Shown in pieces: positions 25,841-35,185 of a stretch of DNA of 64,000 nt (position 1 is the first letter of the stretch; each line of letters starts with the position of its first letter). Where the stretch lies: the NCBI RefSeq assembly GCF_018881925.1, contig NZ_JACVPL010000007.1, positions 44,891 through 108,890 on the forward strand, written 5' to 3'. The notes under the pieces are model-generated. The model was not told the origin of the DNA. It saw nothing but the letters and a program-made list of their open reading frames with translations, and did no database searches. A program made the position numbers and the translations under genes. This stretch comes from Polynucleobacter sp. Latsch14-2 (lineage in GTDB: Bacteria; Pseudomonadota; Gammaproteobacteria; Burkholderiales; Burkholderiaceae).

Positions 25841-27537
25841 CGGGACTTCACGTCACCATGCTCGCAGGGCTTGGTGCCGGACTGGCCGCAAAGTTATGGC
25901 GTCGCAAGTCTTTACCACTCCTAATTCCTGTCAGCAAGTTAGCCGCTGTTTCAGGATTTGTAACGGCATTTTTTTATGCGTGGTTGGCTGGCTTTCAAAT
26001 TCCAGCGCAAAGAACTATGTATATGGTTGGAGTGGTCGCTTTTGCTTTGTGGTCTGGCCGTAACCCTCGATCCTTTGACATCTGGTGGTGGGCCCTTGCA
26101 GTTGTTGTGCTGATTGACCCCATGGCGCCTTATACCCCGGGATTTTGGTTGTCTTTTGGGGCGGTAGCCGCCATTCTTTACGGCATGGGTAGTTCGGCTG
26201 GTTTGCTAGGTATTCCAACGGGTAAAGAATTAGAGGTGCATTGGAGGCAGCGAATAATACAGGCGCTGCGAGAGGCTTGTCGTGTGCAAGTAATAGTCAC
26301 CATAGCCTTATTGCCGTTTACCTTGTATTGGTTCTATCAAGTATCAATAGTTTCCCCCTTGGCAAATGCATTTGCGATTCCCTTGGTGAGTTATATCGTC
26401 ACACCGCTAGCAATTGGCGGCGCGCTTTTGCCAGATTTCATCGGTAAATGGCTACTGCTCCCAGCGCATGCATCGATGGAGTATCTGGCAGTCATGTTGA
26501 GATGGATGGCGAGCTGGAAATGGGCTGTAGTTTGGTCAAGTCAGCCTACGTGGTGGGTAATGTTGGTTTCTGGGGTCGGGATCATTGCTGCTATTCGACC
26601 GGGCTCAATTAAGAAGAGTTGGCGATCAAGAATCCTGGGGGTGTCCTTACCAGCACTGTTATTTCTTGTGCCCAACTCAGGACTCAATTTACGAGATGGA
26701 GAATTTAGGGCGACGGTTCTAGATATCGGTCAAGGCACCTCAGTGTTGATTGAGACCGCATCCAAAAAATTGCTTTATGACACCGGCCCTATTCAGGGTA
26801 AAAAAGATGATGCCGGCAATCGAGTAATTTTGCCTTACCTTAGAGGACGGGGAATCGATCGCGTTGATCGACTGGTGATCAGTCATAGCGATAGCGACCA
26901 TGTTGGTGGTGCCGCAACCCTCCTGAAAGAGGTACGCTTTGATTTGATGATGGGCTCATTACCGATTTCAAATCCTCTGTTAAAAAATGTACAGGCGCGA
27001 AAGATTTCAACTCTACCATGTCGTTTTGGTCAAAGCTGGGTATGGGATGGGGTGGAGTTTCATGTTTGGCATCCACATGAGGAAACCATTTTTGAATTCC
27101 AATACCCAGCTAAACCAAACGAAATGAGTTGTGTGCTTGAGGTTCGTAACCAGACCACTTCATTTTGGCTAACGGGTGACGTAGAGAAGCAAGCTGAAGC
27201 TGAAATGGTAGGGCGCTTAGACATGGCGGCACTTGAAGAGATTGAGGATAAAGAGCTTATCTTTATGGCGCCACATCATGGGAGTAAAACTTCTTCATCG
27301 GAAGCCTTATTAATACGTTTGAGCCCAGATCAGGCATTTGCACAAAATGGATACCGTAATCGCTATGGCCATCCTCACCCTATAGTGACATCCCGCTACC
27401 GCACTCTCGGCATTCCGTTTTATCAGTCTCCAATTACAGGTGCGCAGATTTGGACGTTTCCCAACACAGGGGAGGCGCCAAAAAAACGAATATTTTGGAG
27501 GGATGAGGCTAAAAGACTCTGGCATCGCCGTGAGTAG
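25822..27537 (+). pseudogene. comEC: comEC 3' part (Competence and MBL domains)
   Basis: 571 codons if read from the junction TTG. The segment begins at the invariant Competence motif HLISISGLHVTM and continues through about eight hydrophobic helices (YAWLAGFQIPAQRTM, FWLSFGAVAAILY). It ends with a C-terminal metallo-beta-lactamase-like domain (VLDIGQGTSVLIE, DRLVISHSDSDHVGG, FMAPHHGSKTSS). There are no stops or frameshifts. It may be silent, or produced from TTG 25822 or ATG 25858 as a separate polypeptide lacking the OB domain; no strong ribosome-binding site is seen. Excision of the element would restore full ComEC. Confidence 0.93.
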
Positions 27538-27611
27538 GTAAAAATATCTTTACATTTATTGCTCACTTAGTCCTGATGGCGTAGTCTTAATAAATGAAAG
27601 GAATAGAGCCA

Positions 27612-27914
27612 ATGACTGAACTAAAAGGATTTTGTGTTTGCCTGACTGTGGGCAGTTTGTGTTTAAGCCCTCTGAATGTTTTAGCTCAGGCGATCACTTT
27701 CTCTCCGTATACCAAAGAACAATTACAGCAATTTAACTCTCAACCCATTGCACCAGCAATTTCTGTGAACGAGGTTGATGGGCAAACTCAGAGGCCACAA
27801 GATTTGAGGGATTCAAAATTCTATCAACAGCCTCTAGGCGAGGAGCAGGCTGAAGCTCTTGAGACCCAGTCGGCGGATCCATATACCCCTATGCAGCCGG
27901 CGGTAACTTTTTAG
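27612..27914 (+). CDS. Small exported protein of unknown function
   Basis: 100 residues from ATG 27612, chosen because AAAGGA lies about 9 bases upstream; an ATG at 27594 would add six residues. A signal peptide (FCVCLTVGSLCLSPLNVLAQA) precedes a short, polar, Gln/Pro-rich mature region (YTKEQLQQFNSQPIAP...DPYTPMQPAVTF) without cysteines or recognised domain. It lies between comEC and the tRNA-fMet terminator, 74 bp after comEC. Probably periplasmic; function unknown. Confidence 0.65.
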   Translation: MTELKGFCVCLTVGSLCLSPLNVLAQAITFSPYTKEQLQQFNSQPIAPAISVNEVDGQTQRPQDLRDSKFYQQPLGEEQAEALETQSADPYTPMQPAVTF

Positions 27915-27957
27915 CTCGGCATGGCAAATCGATCTAAGTTATGGCGATTCAAAGTAA

Positions 27958-27990
27958 AAAACCTTCTAACTCAATGAATTAGAAGGTTTT
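27958..27990 (-). terminator. Terminator of the initiator tRNA gene
   Basis: AAAACCTTCTAA (27958-27969) and TTAGAAGGTTTT (27979-27990) form a perfect 12-bp stem with a 9-base loop. Read on the minus strand it lies 5 bp after the tRNA CCA end and finishes in a T run. It could also stop plus-strand transcription from comEC. Confidence 0.85.
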
Positions 27991-27995
27991 AAATT

Positions 27996-28072
<77 letters not shown>

Positions 28073-28228
28073 TCTGAAGCTGCAATTCTACCATTTTTAG
28101 GGTCTATCTGTCGAGGTTTACCTTCAATTACTGCATAAATAAAGCGCTTTTAGGGCTTCTACAGCGTCCTTAGCCAACCTGCATAAGGAGTAACATATTG
28201 CCACGCAACAATCATTAGAGGTCTGTAG

Positions 28229-30172
28229 ATGTCACTTAGTAACCCAGAGTATTCTGAATCTTCGCTTTTAAGACCGGTTGAGGTTACCCGCCAGAATCAT
28301 GCGCATAAGAAGGGCGCCTCGTTAACGCTCATGATTGCGGCTATTGGGGTTGTGTTTGGCGACATTGGAACCAGTCCGTTATACGCCTTGAAGGAGTGTT
28401 TCAGTCCTGACCATGGCATTCCATTTTCCCCTGGTGCTGTATACGGGGTTATTTCAATGGTGTTCTGGGCTTTTGCGATTGTTGTATCCCTAAAGTATGT
28501 TTTGTTTGTGATGCGCGCCAATAACCATGGCGAAGGTGGCATCTTGGCTCTGATGGCCTTAGCGCTGCGGACGGCTCCAGCGGGATCTAAAAGATCCTTA
28601 CTCATCATCATGGCGGGTGTTTTTGGCGCCTGCATGTTTTATGGGGATGCCATTATTACACCAGCGATTTCAGTCTTATCTGCTGTTGAGGGCATGGAGG
28701 TGATCTCAAGTGATTTCACTAGATACGTTATACCTGTCACTATTTTTATTTTGGTCGTCCTATTTTTTATTCAAAAAACAGGTACCGATATTGTTGGAAA
28801 ATTATTTGGACCAGTGATGCTGATCTGGTTTGCAGTGATTGGATTGATGGGTTTGCACCAAGTGATTCAGAATCCTGCGATATTTGGCGCGATTAATCCA
28901 ATGCATGCTATTCATTTTATGAATGAGCATGCGCTTCAAGGCTTTATTGTCTTAGGTGCGGTATTTTTGGTGCTCACTGGCGCTGAGGCCCTATACGCAG
29001 ATATGGGGCATTTTGGCGCTAAACCAATTAGGATGGGTTGGTTCTTTATTGTGATGCCTTGCTTGATCTTAAATTACTTTGGTCAAGGTGCAATGTTTTT
29101 GAGTCATCCCGAGGTTATTACCAATCCATTCTTTTTGATGGTGCCAGAAGGTTTTGTCTTCCCATTGGTGATCCTTGCTACTGTAGCTACAGTTATTGCA
29201 TCTCAAGCAGTAATCTCCGGCGCTTTTTCAATGACGAGCCAGGCTATTCTTCTGGGTTTTGTACCACGGATGAAGGTGCGACACACTTCCGATCGTGAGA
29301 TTGGTCAAATCTATATGCCTTTTGTGAACTGGACCTTATTAATTTTGGTTGTCGCTGTTGTTTTGGCATTTAAGAAATCTGAAAATCTGGCTGCTGCATA
29401 CGGTATTGCTGTGACTACTACGATGATTGTCACCACATTTTTGGCGGCAATTGTGATGCGGGTAGTTTGGCGGTGGAATACGCTTCTGGTAAGTTTGGTA
29501 ATAGGCGCTTTCTTAGTCGTGGATTTTGCATTTTTAATGGCAAATCTTTTGAAGATCATGGAGGGTGGTTGGTTTCCGTTATTGCTCGGAGCCGCCTGTT
29601 TCTTGCTGCTGATGACTTGGTATCAGGGGCGTCAGTTATTGCGCCAGCGCTCAGTAGAAGAGGGTATTGAGCTTAAGGGGTTTATAGATGTCTTAATGCA
29701 AAATCCCCCGCATCGTGTAGAGGGGACTGCTGTTTTCTTGACTGCCCACGTCGATTATTTACCCGTTTCTTTCTTGCATAACTTAAAGCACAACCATGTT
29801 CTTCATGAGCGCGTATTTTTCTTAAAAGTTAGCATTTGGGATGTGCCATATGTGAAGGATGATGAGCGCATCACTTTGCGTGATCTGGGAAATAATATCC
29901 ACATTGTTCGAGCTGTATACGGCTTTAATGAAACGCCAGACATGGGTAATATTATTGAATTAATTGAAAAATCTTCAGGCCTGACATTTGACTTAATGAA
30001 TACCTCATTCTTCTTATCACGTGACACAATTGTTTCTACGGAACTCCCAGGGATGGCCATGTGGCGCGAGCGTCTTTTTTGTTGGATGTATCAAAATGCT
30101 GGCCGTCAATCTGACTTTTTTAAGATCCCAGCTAATCGCCTAGTTGAATTAGGTGCGAAAGTAGAAATTTGA
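28229..30172 (+). CDS. kup: Low-affinity K+ uptake permease Kup
   Basis: Proton-coupled potassium importer of 647 residues in the inner membrane. The KUP-family N terminus reads [25 protein letters not shown], followed by about twelve hydrophobic helices ([43 protein letters not shown]) and a soluble C-terminal domain with [22 protein letters not shown] 28229 is preceded by AGAGGT. The stop overlaps the TTG start of the next small gene, suggesting coupled translation. Confidence 0.96.
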   Translation: MSLSNPEYSESSLLRPVEVTRQNHAHKKGASLTLMIAAIGVVFGDIGTSPLYALKECFSPDHGIPFSPGAVYGVISMVFWAFAIVVSLKYVLFVMRANNHGEGGILALMALALRTAPAGSKRSLLIIMAGVFGACMFYGDAIITPAISVLSAVEGMEVISSDFTRYVIPVTIFILVVLFFIQKTGTDIVGKLFGPVMLIWFAVIGLMGLHQVIQNPAIFGAINPMHAIHFMNEHALQGFIVLGAVFLVLTGAEALYADMGHFGAKPIRMGWFFIVMPCLILNYFGQGAMFLSHPEVITNPFFLMVPEGFVFPLVILATVATVIASQAVISGAFSMTSQAILLGFVPRMKVRHTSDREIGQIYMPFVNWTLLILVVAVVLAFKKSENLAAAYGIAVTTTMIVTTFLAAIVMRVVWRWNTLLVSLVIGAFLVVDFAFLMANLLKIMEGGWFPLLLGAACFLLLMTWYQGRQLLRQRSVEEGIELKGFIDVLMQNPPHRVEGTAVFLTAHVDYLPVSFLHNLKHNHVLHERVFFLKVSIWDVPYVKDDERITLRDLGNNIHIVRAVYGFNETPDMGNIIELIEKSSGLTFDLMNTSFFLSRDTIVSTELPGMAMWRERLFCWMYQNAGRQSDFFKIPANRLVELGAKVEI

Positions 30173-30678
30173 GAGAGGTCAATTCTCTGCGCTTAAAAAT
30201 ATTCATTGGGATATTTTTGTTCCTTGGTTCGACAGCTGGGGTGGCTTTAGCTACTCCTGCTGAAGAGGATCAGTTGCAGCAACTAGATAAGATTGAGAGT
30301 GAGCTCGAGGTTCAGCGTGACTGGGCAAAATATCGCTGGGAAAAAGCTTCTGCTGACTGCTATAAAAACTATTGGGTGAATTACTGCCTATCGAGTGCTA
30401 GGGCTGATTACCGTAAAGAGATTGACCCTATTAGGGCTCAAGAGGTTGAACTGCATGAGGTCCAGCGTAAATTGCGCGAGAGCCTAAAGAACCAGCGTGA
30501 TTCTAAGCGAGCCGCTGAACGTGCAGCACCAGAAAAAGCTGCTGAACGTACCGCCAATCAACGTGAGTTCGAAGAAAAGCAAAAGGATGCCGCAACTCGT
30601 GCAGCCGATAGAGAGCAGCGGCGCAAGGATGCACCCAAGCGAGCGCAGGAAAATAAAGCAGGAACACAGCTCGATTAA
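30169..30678 (+). CDS. Exported coiled-coil protein coupled to kup
   Basis: 169 residues from a TTG that overlaps the kup stop (TTGA). A signal peptide ([24 protein letters not shown]) is followed by a charged helical region with heptad-like character ([18 protein letters not shown]) and two Cys ([26 protein letters not shown]). A low-complexity Ala/Arg/Glu/Lys tail full of short repeats follows ([16 protein letters not shown]). The [11 protein letters not shown]...YRKEIDP block recurs in small Burkholderiales periplasmic proteins (recall). Function unknown. Confidence 0.75.
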   Translation: MREVNSLRLKIFIGIFLFLGSTAGVALATPAEEDQLQQLDKIESELEVQRDWAKYRWEKASADCYKNYWVNYCLSSARADYRKEIDPIRAQEVELHEVQRKLRESLKNQRDSKRAAERAAPEKAAERTANQREFEEKQKDAATRAADREQRRKDAPKRAQENKAGTQLD

Positions 30679-30718
30679 TTTCGGCTGATATCAAGCAGCT
30701 ATACAAAAGGGTAATACT

Positions 30719-32083
30719 TTGGCTAAGGTTAAGACGATTTACATCTGTCAGTCATGTGGCGGAACATCTGCCAAGTGGCAGGGTCAATGCCCATCTTGTC
30801 AGGCGTGGAATACTCTCGAAGAGGGTTTGCCCGAGGTGAGTTCTAATTCTCGTTTTCAGGGCCTAGCTCAATCTTTGCCAAGGCAAAAACTTTCTGCAAT
30901 TACTGCTGAAGATCTGCCAAGGTTTAGTACTGGTGTTGAAGAGTTTGATCGAGTGCTTGGTGGCGGCTTAGTTCCGGGTGGTGTTGTTCTCTTAGGCGGC
31001 GATCCAGGAATTGGTAAATCAACCTTGTTGTTACAAGCTTGTGCCGAGATGAGTGCTGCTGGTATGGATGTACTCTATAGTAGTGGCGAAGAGTCTGCGG
31101 CTCAAATCGCATTGCGAGCGAAAAGAATTGCTTTGGATGCACCTCAGCTTGAGGTGCTTGCTGAGATCCAGTTGGAAAAATTGCTATCCATTATGGATAC
31201 AGTTAAACCTCAGGTTTTAGTGGTCGACTCTATACAGACTCTGTATTCAGAAGTGTTGAGTTCCGCACCTGGATCTGTTGCTCAGGTGAGGGAGTGTGCT
31301 GCTCAGTTAACAAGAGCGGCTAAGTCTAGTGGCATTTGTGTACTCATGGTTGGGCATGTCACAAAAGATGGTCACCTTGCTGGGCCGCGAGTGTTAGAGC
31401 ATATTGTTGATACTGTTCTCTACTTTGAGGGTGATACCCATTCCTCTTTCCGCCTAGTGCGTTCGATTAAAAATCGTTTCGGTGCAGTCAATGAGCTTGG
31501 TGTCTTTGCTATGACAGAAAAGGGTTTGCGAGGTGTTGCCAATCCTTCTGCGATCTTCCTCTCCCAGCACGCTGAGATGGTGCCTGGCGCATGCGTCCTG
31601 GTAACACAAGAGGGCAGTCGTCCATTGTTGGTAGAGATTCAGGCCTTGGTAGATACGGCACATATTCCTAATCCCAGAAGATTGGCAGTTGGCCTAGAGC
31701 AGGCCAGGCTCGCCATGCTCTTGGCTGTTTTGCATCGTCATGCTGGAGTAGCTTGCTTTGATCAGGATGTCTTTTTAAATGCTGTAGGTGGCGTCAAGAT
31801 TTCTGAGCCCGCTGCAGACTTGGCTGTACTGCTAGCAATCCAGTCATCGATACGTAATCGCGCTTTGCCAAAGGAGTTGATCGTATTTGGTGAGGTTGGT
31901 CTGGCTGGGGAGATTCGCCCATGCCCACGCGGCCAAGAGCGGCTTAAGGAAGCTGCAAAGCTCGGCTTTACTATTGCTATTATCCCAAAGGCAAATATGC
32001 CCAAGGCGAAGATTCCTGGATTGCGGATGATTCCGGTGGAACGTATTGATCAGGCTATTGCTGCCGCTGCTGAGCTAAGCTAA
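30719..32083 (+). CDS. radA: DNA repair protein RadA
   Basis: RecA-like DNA-dependent ATPase/helicase that promotes branch migration in recombination. The 454 residues show the N-terminal C4 zinc finger (CQSCGGTSAKWQGQCPSC), Walker A (GGDPGIGKSTLLLQ), Walker B (VLVVDSIQT), the RadA-specific KNRFG motif (IKNRFGAVNELGVF) and a C-terminal Lon-protease-like domain. The TTG start has AAAAGGG upstream at good spacing and gives the normal N terminus MAKVKTIYICQ. Confidence 0.96.
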   Translation: MAKVKTIYICQSCGGTSAKWQGQCPSCQAWNTLEEGLPEVSSNSRFQGLAQSLPRQKLSAITAEDLPRFSTGVEEFDRVLGGGLVPGGVVLLGGDPGIGKSTLLLQACAEMSAAGMDVLYSSGEESAAQIALRAKRIALDAPQLEVLAEIQLEKLLSIMDTVKPQVLVVDSIQTLYSEVLSSAPGSVAQVRECAAQLTRAAKSSGICVLMVGHVTKDGHLAGPRVLEHIVDTVLYFEGDTHSSFRLVRSIKNRFGAVNELGVFAMTEKGLRGVANPSAIFLSQHAEMVPGACVLVTQEGSRPLLVEIQALVDTAHIPNPRRLAVGLEQARLAMLLAVLHRHAGVACFDQDVFLNAVGGVKISEPAADLAVLLAIQSSIRNRALPKELIVFGEVGLAGEIRPCPRGQERLKEAAKLGFTIAIIPKANMPKAKIPGLRMIPVERIDQAIAAAAELS

Positions 32084-32099
32084 GCCATCTCTTCAATGC

Positions 32100-32996
32100 T
32101 TAATGCAGGTCTTCTGCCTGAATGAGTAGCACTTGCTCATCACCGGCTGATACTTCCATCCAAATGGCTGGAATCTGGGGAAAAGCTTTTTTGAAGTTCG
32201 CATACTCATTGCCGATTTCAATCAGAATGGCGCCTCTGTCTGTAAGGTAGTCGGGCGCTGATGCAATGATGCGTCGAATTAGGTCCATACCGTCATCGCC
32301 ACCAGATAAAGCGAGTACAGGCTCTGCATGGTATTCAGCGGGGAGGGAATTCATGGAGCTTAAGTTCACATAAGGCGGATTGCAGATGATTAAATCAAAA
32401 CGATTTTCATCATTAGGCTCCTCTAGTGCATTCCATAGGTCACCGCTGAGCAAGTCTATTTGAGAACTTAAGCCGTGACGATCAAGATTACGTGAGGCTA
32501 CCGAAAGTGCGGGCATGCTAATGTCACATGCGGTCACGTGAATATCTGGACAGGAGAGCGCCAGTAAGATGGCCAAGGAGCCATTGCCAGTGCAAAGGTC
32601 TAATGCTTTGCCATCGGCTGGCAACCATGTCTCTAGAGAGCCATCAACAATTAGCTCTGCGATCCAGGAGCGCGGCACAATGCTTTGTTCGCTACAGAAA
32701 AAAGGCACACCCATTAACCAGGCCTCACCCAATATGTAAGCCAAAGGCTTGCGGGTCTCGATGCGCATCTGCGCAATTTCCAATGCTTTTTGATGTTGAT
32801 CTGCTGCGATTGTTTGATCTAGCTGATCAAGAGCGTCACTTGGGCTCACGCCTAGTTGTTTACTAGTAATCCAAAGTGCCTCGCTTTGAGCGTCGATAGC
32901 ACCGTGACCATAGTGCAAATCGGCTGCTTCTAGAATTTGCGTAACTTGATCAATACACTGATTGACTGTGGCTGCTTGTGAAGGCTCAGGGTCCAT
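32100..32996 (-). CDS. prmB: Protein-glutamine methyltransferase PrmB (ribosomal protein uL3)
   Basis: SAM-dependent N5-glutamine methyltransferase that modifies ribosomal protein L3. The 298-residue protein has an N-terminal helical domain, the SAM motif ALDLCTGNGSLAILLAL, and the catalytic NPPY motif in LIICNPPYVNLSSMNSLPAEY. The last feature and AYILGEAWLMGVPFFCSEQSIVPRS fit PrmB better than PrmC (which acts on release factors). It converges on radA (16 bp between stops) and lies 24 bp downstream of dapE. Confidence 0.9.
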   Translation of the reverse strand: MDPEPSQAATVNQCIDQVTQILEAADLHYGHGAIDAQSEALWITSKQLGVSPSDALDQLDQTIAADQHQKALEIAQMRIETRKPLAYILGEAWLMGVPFFCSEQSIVPRSWIAELIVDGSLETWLPADGKALDLCTGNGSLAILLALSCPDIHVTACDISMPALSVASRNLDRHGLSSQIDLLSGDLWNALEEPNDENRFDLIICNPPYVNLSSMNSLPAEYHAEPVLALSGGDDGMDLIRRIIASAPDYLTDRGAILIEIGNEYANFKKAFPQIPAIWMEVSAGDEQVLLIQAEDLH

Positions 32997-33020
32997 GATG
33001 GCGTGGTTTAAGTGAGGTAA

Positions 33021-34172
33021 TTAAGCAATCAATTGCTCAAGGGTCTTGCGGTAAATATTCTTCAGAGGCTCGACATCATCGATGATGACGCACTCGTTAA
33101 TTTTGTGACTAGTGGCATTGAGTGGGCCAAACTCCACTACCTCTTTACAGATCTTGGCAATAAAGCGCCCATCACTTGTGCCGCCAGTAGTGGAGAGTTC
33201 TGTGTCAATTTGTGTTTCTGCTTTGATGGCATTGCGCAGAGCATTTGCTAAGTCACCATTGCCGGTAATAAATGGGCTGCCACCTAAAACCCAATCGATT
33301 TCAAAATCGAGATTGTGAGTCTTGAGGATGCTTTCAAGGCGTTCGCGCAATTGCTCTGGCTTGCTCTCAGTTGAGAAGCGGAAATTGAAATCGACTACCA
33401 ACTCATTGGGGATGACATTGTTTGCGCCTGTGCCAGCGTGCACGTTAGAAATTTGGAAGCTAGTGGGTTGGAAGTATTCATTTCCCCGATCCCATTCAGT
33501 CTGAACGAGTGCTTGAATAGCGGGTGCGGAGATGTGAATGGGATTTTTACCAAGGTGGGGGTAGGCGATGTGAGCCTGAATGCCCTTGACCTTGAGCTTT
33601 CCAGAAAGTGAGCCGCGACGACCATTTTTGATCATGTCGCCAATGTTCTCTACTGAAGTAGGCTCACCAATCACGCAATAGTCTAGGCGTTGCCCATGTT
33701 TTTGCAGACGATCGCACATGATGACGGTGCCATCGTTGGCAGGCCCCTCTTCATCGCTGGTAATGAGGAAGGCGATCGAGCCTTGGTGATTGGGGTGGGT
33801 GATAACAAACTCTTCGGTCGCCACCACAAAACCAGCGAGCGAGGTTTTCATATCAGCAGCACCACGGCCGTATAACAGTCCATCACGAATGGTGGGTGTA
33901 AACGGATCACTTTCCCACTTATCCAGCGGGCCGGTGGGTACGACATCGGTATGGCCAGCAAACATCAGAACTTTGCCCTGATCCCCAGATGTGCCTTTTT
34001 TGATTGCCCAAAGGTTAGTTACCTGAAAATTTTCGGGACCGCTAACAACACTTTCAGTATGAAAACCGATTTCCTGCAGTCGCTTGGCAATCAAATCTTG
34101 GCAGCCGCCATCAGCAGGCGTCACTGAACGACAGGCAATGAGAGCTTCTGTTAGTTCGAGGGTGGCGCTCAT
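33021..34172 (-). CDS. dapE: Succinyl-diaminopimelate desuccinylase
   Basis: Di-zinc hydrolase converting N-succinyl-L,L-diaminopimelate to L,L-DAP in the lysine/peptidoglycan pathway. The 383-residue protein shows the M20 metal motifs: [10 protein letters not shown] (His ligand), [11 protein letters not shown] (bridging Asp), [12 protein letters not shown] (catalytic and ligand Glu) and GGTSDGRFI. The final His ligand is in [14 protein letters not shown]. It follows dapD on the same strand by 11 bp, so dapD-dapE(-prmB) form an operon. Confidence 0.97.
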   Translation of the reverse strand: MSATLELTEALIACRSVTPADGGCQDLIAKRLQEIGFHTESVVSGPENFQVTNLWAIKKGTSGDQGKVLMFAGHTDVVPTGPLDKWESDPFTPTIRDGLLYGRGAADMKTSLAGFVVATEEFVITHPNHQGSIAFLITSDEEGPANDGTVIMCDRLQKHGQRLDYCVIGEPTSVENIGDMIKNGRRGSLSGKLKVKGIQAHIAYPHLGKNPIHISAPAIQALVQTEWDRGNEYFQPTSFQISNVHAGTGANNVIPNELVVDFNFRFSTESKPEQLRERLESILKTHNLDFEIDWVLGGSPFITGNGDLANALRNAIKAETQIDTELSTTGGTSDGRFIAKICKEVVEFGPLNATSHKINECVIIDDVEPLKNIYRKTLEQLIA

Positions 34173-34183
34173 ATTAGACAGAC

Positions 34184-35011
34184 TTAATCGCGCAATAATT
34201 CGTTGATGGCAGTTTTAGCTCTAGTTTGAGCATCTACTTTTTTCACGATAATAGCCGCGTATAGGCTGTACTTTCCGCATGCGGAAGGTAAGGAGCCTGG
34301 GACTACGACTGAGCCTGCAGGAACGCGACCATAATGCACTTCGCCAGTCTCTCGGTCATAAATCTTGGTGCTTTGACCGATATAGACGCCCATCGACAAT
34401 ACGGCATTTTCTTCAATAATCACGCCCTCAACGACTTCTGAGCGGGCGCCAATAAAGCAGTTATCTTCAATAATGACTGGGCCAGCTTGGATTGGTTCTA
34501 GAACGCCCCCAATACCAACGCCACCAGAAAGGTGAACATTTTTGCCGATTTGGGCGCAAGAGCCTACTGTGGCCCAGGTATCAACCATCGTACCTTCACC
34601 AACATATGCACCAATATTGACGTAGGAGGGCATTAAAACGGCATTTTTCCCAATAAACGAGCCTCGGCGAGCCATGGCTGGGGGAACAACGCGAAAGCCG
34701 CCCTTGGCAAAGTCATCGGCAGTGTAGTTTTCAAACTTGCTCGGAACCTTATCGTAAAACTGGGTATAGCCGCCAGCACCCATTGGTTTGTTATCTTCTA
34801 GGCGAAAGGAAAGCAGGACGGCTTTTTTAACCCATTGATTTACCTCCCAGTTGCCAATGCTACGGCGCTCAGCAACACGGATATCCCCTGAATTTAGGCC
34901 TTCCAGGACGGCGCTAACCGCATTGCGGATCTCAGTTGGAGCAGACTCAGGTGAGAGGTTTGCGCGGTTTTCCCATGCTTGTTCGATGATGCTTTGTGGT
35001 GATTGGCTCAT
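34184..35011 (-). CDS. dapD: Tetrahydrodipicolinate N-succinyltransferase
   Basis: Succinylates tetrahydrodipicolinate, the step before DapC/DapE in DAP synthesis. The 275-residue protein has a helical N domain, then a left-handed beta-helix of hexapeptide repeats ([32 protein letters not shown] region) and the family segment [31 protein letters not shown]. It is the first gene of the minus-strand dapD-dapE-prmB unit and diverges from smc across a 174-bp promoter region. Confidence 0.97.
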   Translation of the reverse strand: MSQSPQSIIEQAWENRANLSPESAPTEIRNAVSAVLEGLNSGDIRVAERRSIGNWEVNQWVKKAVLLSFRLEDNKPMGAGGYTQFYDKVPSKFENYTADDFAKGGFRVVPPAMARRGSFIGKNAVLMPSYVNIGAYVGEGTMVDTWATVGSCAQIGKNVHLSGGVGIGGVLEPIQAGPVIIEDNCFIGARSEVVEGVIIEENAVLSMGVYIGQSTKIYDRETGEVHYGRVPAGSVVVPGSLPSACGKYSLYAAIIVKKVDAQTRAKTAINELLRD

Positions 35012-35185
35012 GCTTTTCAGTTAACTATCAGATTGTTAAGGGGTTTTGACCCCGAAGGTAGATTTATCATTATATCGATGGGGCAAAAACCCGTGCGACT
35101 AGCCTTAAGCTTGCTATCATCTTCCCACTTTAGTCTTAATTTTTACCCCCTTATTTGAACCCTTTTTTACCCTGTAAAGTACGCC

